Shown piece after piece: positions 32,547 to 32,676 of a DNA stretch of 32,676 nt. Positions within the stretch are counted from its first letter, which is position 1. Each line of letters starts with the position of its first letter. The translations under genes were made by a program, and so were the position numbers. Source of the stretch: Planctomycetota bacterium (GTDB lineage: Bacteria > Planctomycetota > UBA1135 > GCA-002686595); the NCBI GenBank assembly GCA_011053145.1, contig DRLC01000053.1, positions 1 to 32,676 on the forward strand, in the 5' to 3' direction. The notes beneath the pieces were generated by a model that was not told where the DNA came from, did no database searches, and worked only from the letters and a program-made list of their open reading frames with translations.

Positions 32547-32676
32547 TGGAGCGGCCTCTTCAAGGCCGTGGATTACAGTTCTGCGTCGTTTCGTCCCAGA
32601 ACCGCAGAGCCACATTGAGGAGCCGCTCCATGGTCCATTCTACTCGTTTCATCGGCCTCGACGTCCACGCCAAGAG
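32547..32676 (+). mobile_element. Left end of an IS110-family insertion sequence (cut by window edge)
   Basis: The transposase start at 32630 is preceded by a compact structured leader. TGGAGCGGC (32547-32555) and GCCGCTCCA (32622-32630) pair perfectly; CGGCCT/AGGCCG (32552-32557/32563-32568) and GTTCTG/CAGAAC (32578-32583/32597-32602) form inner stems. The exact outer boundary cannot be seen. It may begin anywhere between the ATPase stop at 32536 and 32547. Confidence 0.6.
32630..32676 (+). CDS. IS110-family transposase, N-terminal fragment
   Basis: Fifteen codons remain in the window. They encode MVHSTRFIGLDVHAK, the classic N-terminus of IS110-family DEDD transposases; the Asp in F-I-G-L-D-V-H is the first catalytic acidic residue of the RuvC-like fold. 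GAGGAG lies seven bases before the ATG, inside the leader hairpin. Whether the gene is intact cannot be judged here. Confidence 0.8.
   Translation, partial: MVHSTRFIGLDVHAK

Noticed and set aside
1-32676. CRISPR arrays, tRNA or rRNA genes
   Set aside because: No regularly spaced direct repeats and no cloverleaf or rRNA-like segments were seen on either strand.

Overview
This is a GC-rich bacterial chromosome segment with dense GC-ending codons. Gene content points to Planctomycetota or a similar lineage with many secreted proteins, but no rRNA, tRNA or marker gene here proves it. The hints are several very long exported proteins built from carboxypeptidase-regulatory-like (CarboxypepD_reg, Ig-like) repeats, a BNR-repeat protein, a B12-dependent ribonucleotide reductase and a fused formiminotransferase-cyclodeaminase. 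No tRNA, rRNA, CRISPR array or replication origin was seen.

Layout. 1-1100: an accessory edge with the 3' end of a Fic-like gene, the C-terminal relic of an IS1380-type transposase and an unidentified decayed coding fragment. 1101-2153: a coiled-coil protein of an unnamed family. 7210-2189 (minus): four-gene operon A (sigma-like protein, helical/TPR-like protein, tiny secreted peptide, large membrane-anchored CarboxypepD_reg protein). 7676-10761: nrdJ and a small lipoprotein. 10701-14713: a Tat-exported molybdenum hydroxylase operon (2Fe-2S, Mo and FAD/4Fe-4S subunits, small Cys-rich protein) resembling periplasmic aldehyde oxidoreductase PaoABC. 14718-16913: a CarboxypepD_reg lipoprotein. 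17032-19976: a divergent GNAT acetyltransferase and GH20 hexosaminidase whose two start codons lie at the ends of one 53-bp inverted repeat. 19987-22054 (minus): a secreted protein and a membrane protein. 22132-23817: the formiminotransferase-cyclodeaminase. 23860-26046 (minus): the BNR-repeat protein. 31114-26146 (minus): operon B, a diverged copy of operon A with the same four genes, order and overlaps. 31364-32536: a DUF4143-type ATPase with an apparently leaderless promoter. 32547-end: the left end of an IS110-family element.

The most interesting object is the duplicated A/B module. Its genes are tightly coupled: ATGA overlap between genes 1 and 2, and gene 3 starting inside gene 2. Each copy has a TTGAC-type promoter, and 31 nt after the -10 box each has an in-frame ATC codon preceded by a strong Shine-Dalgarno, with no good canonical start. 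It looks like a regulated envelope system: a cytoplasmic sigma-like regulator and partner, coupled to a short exported peptide and a roughly 1,070-residue anchored surface protein. No name for this system is known to me, and its function is inferred only from architecture.
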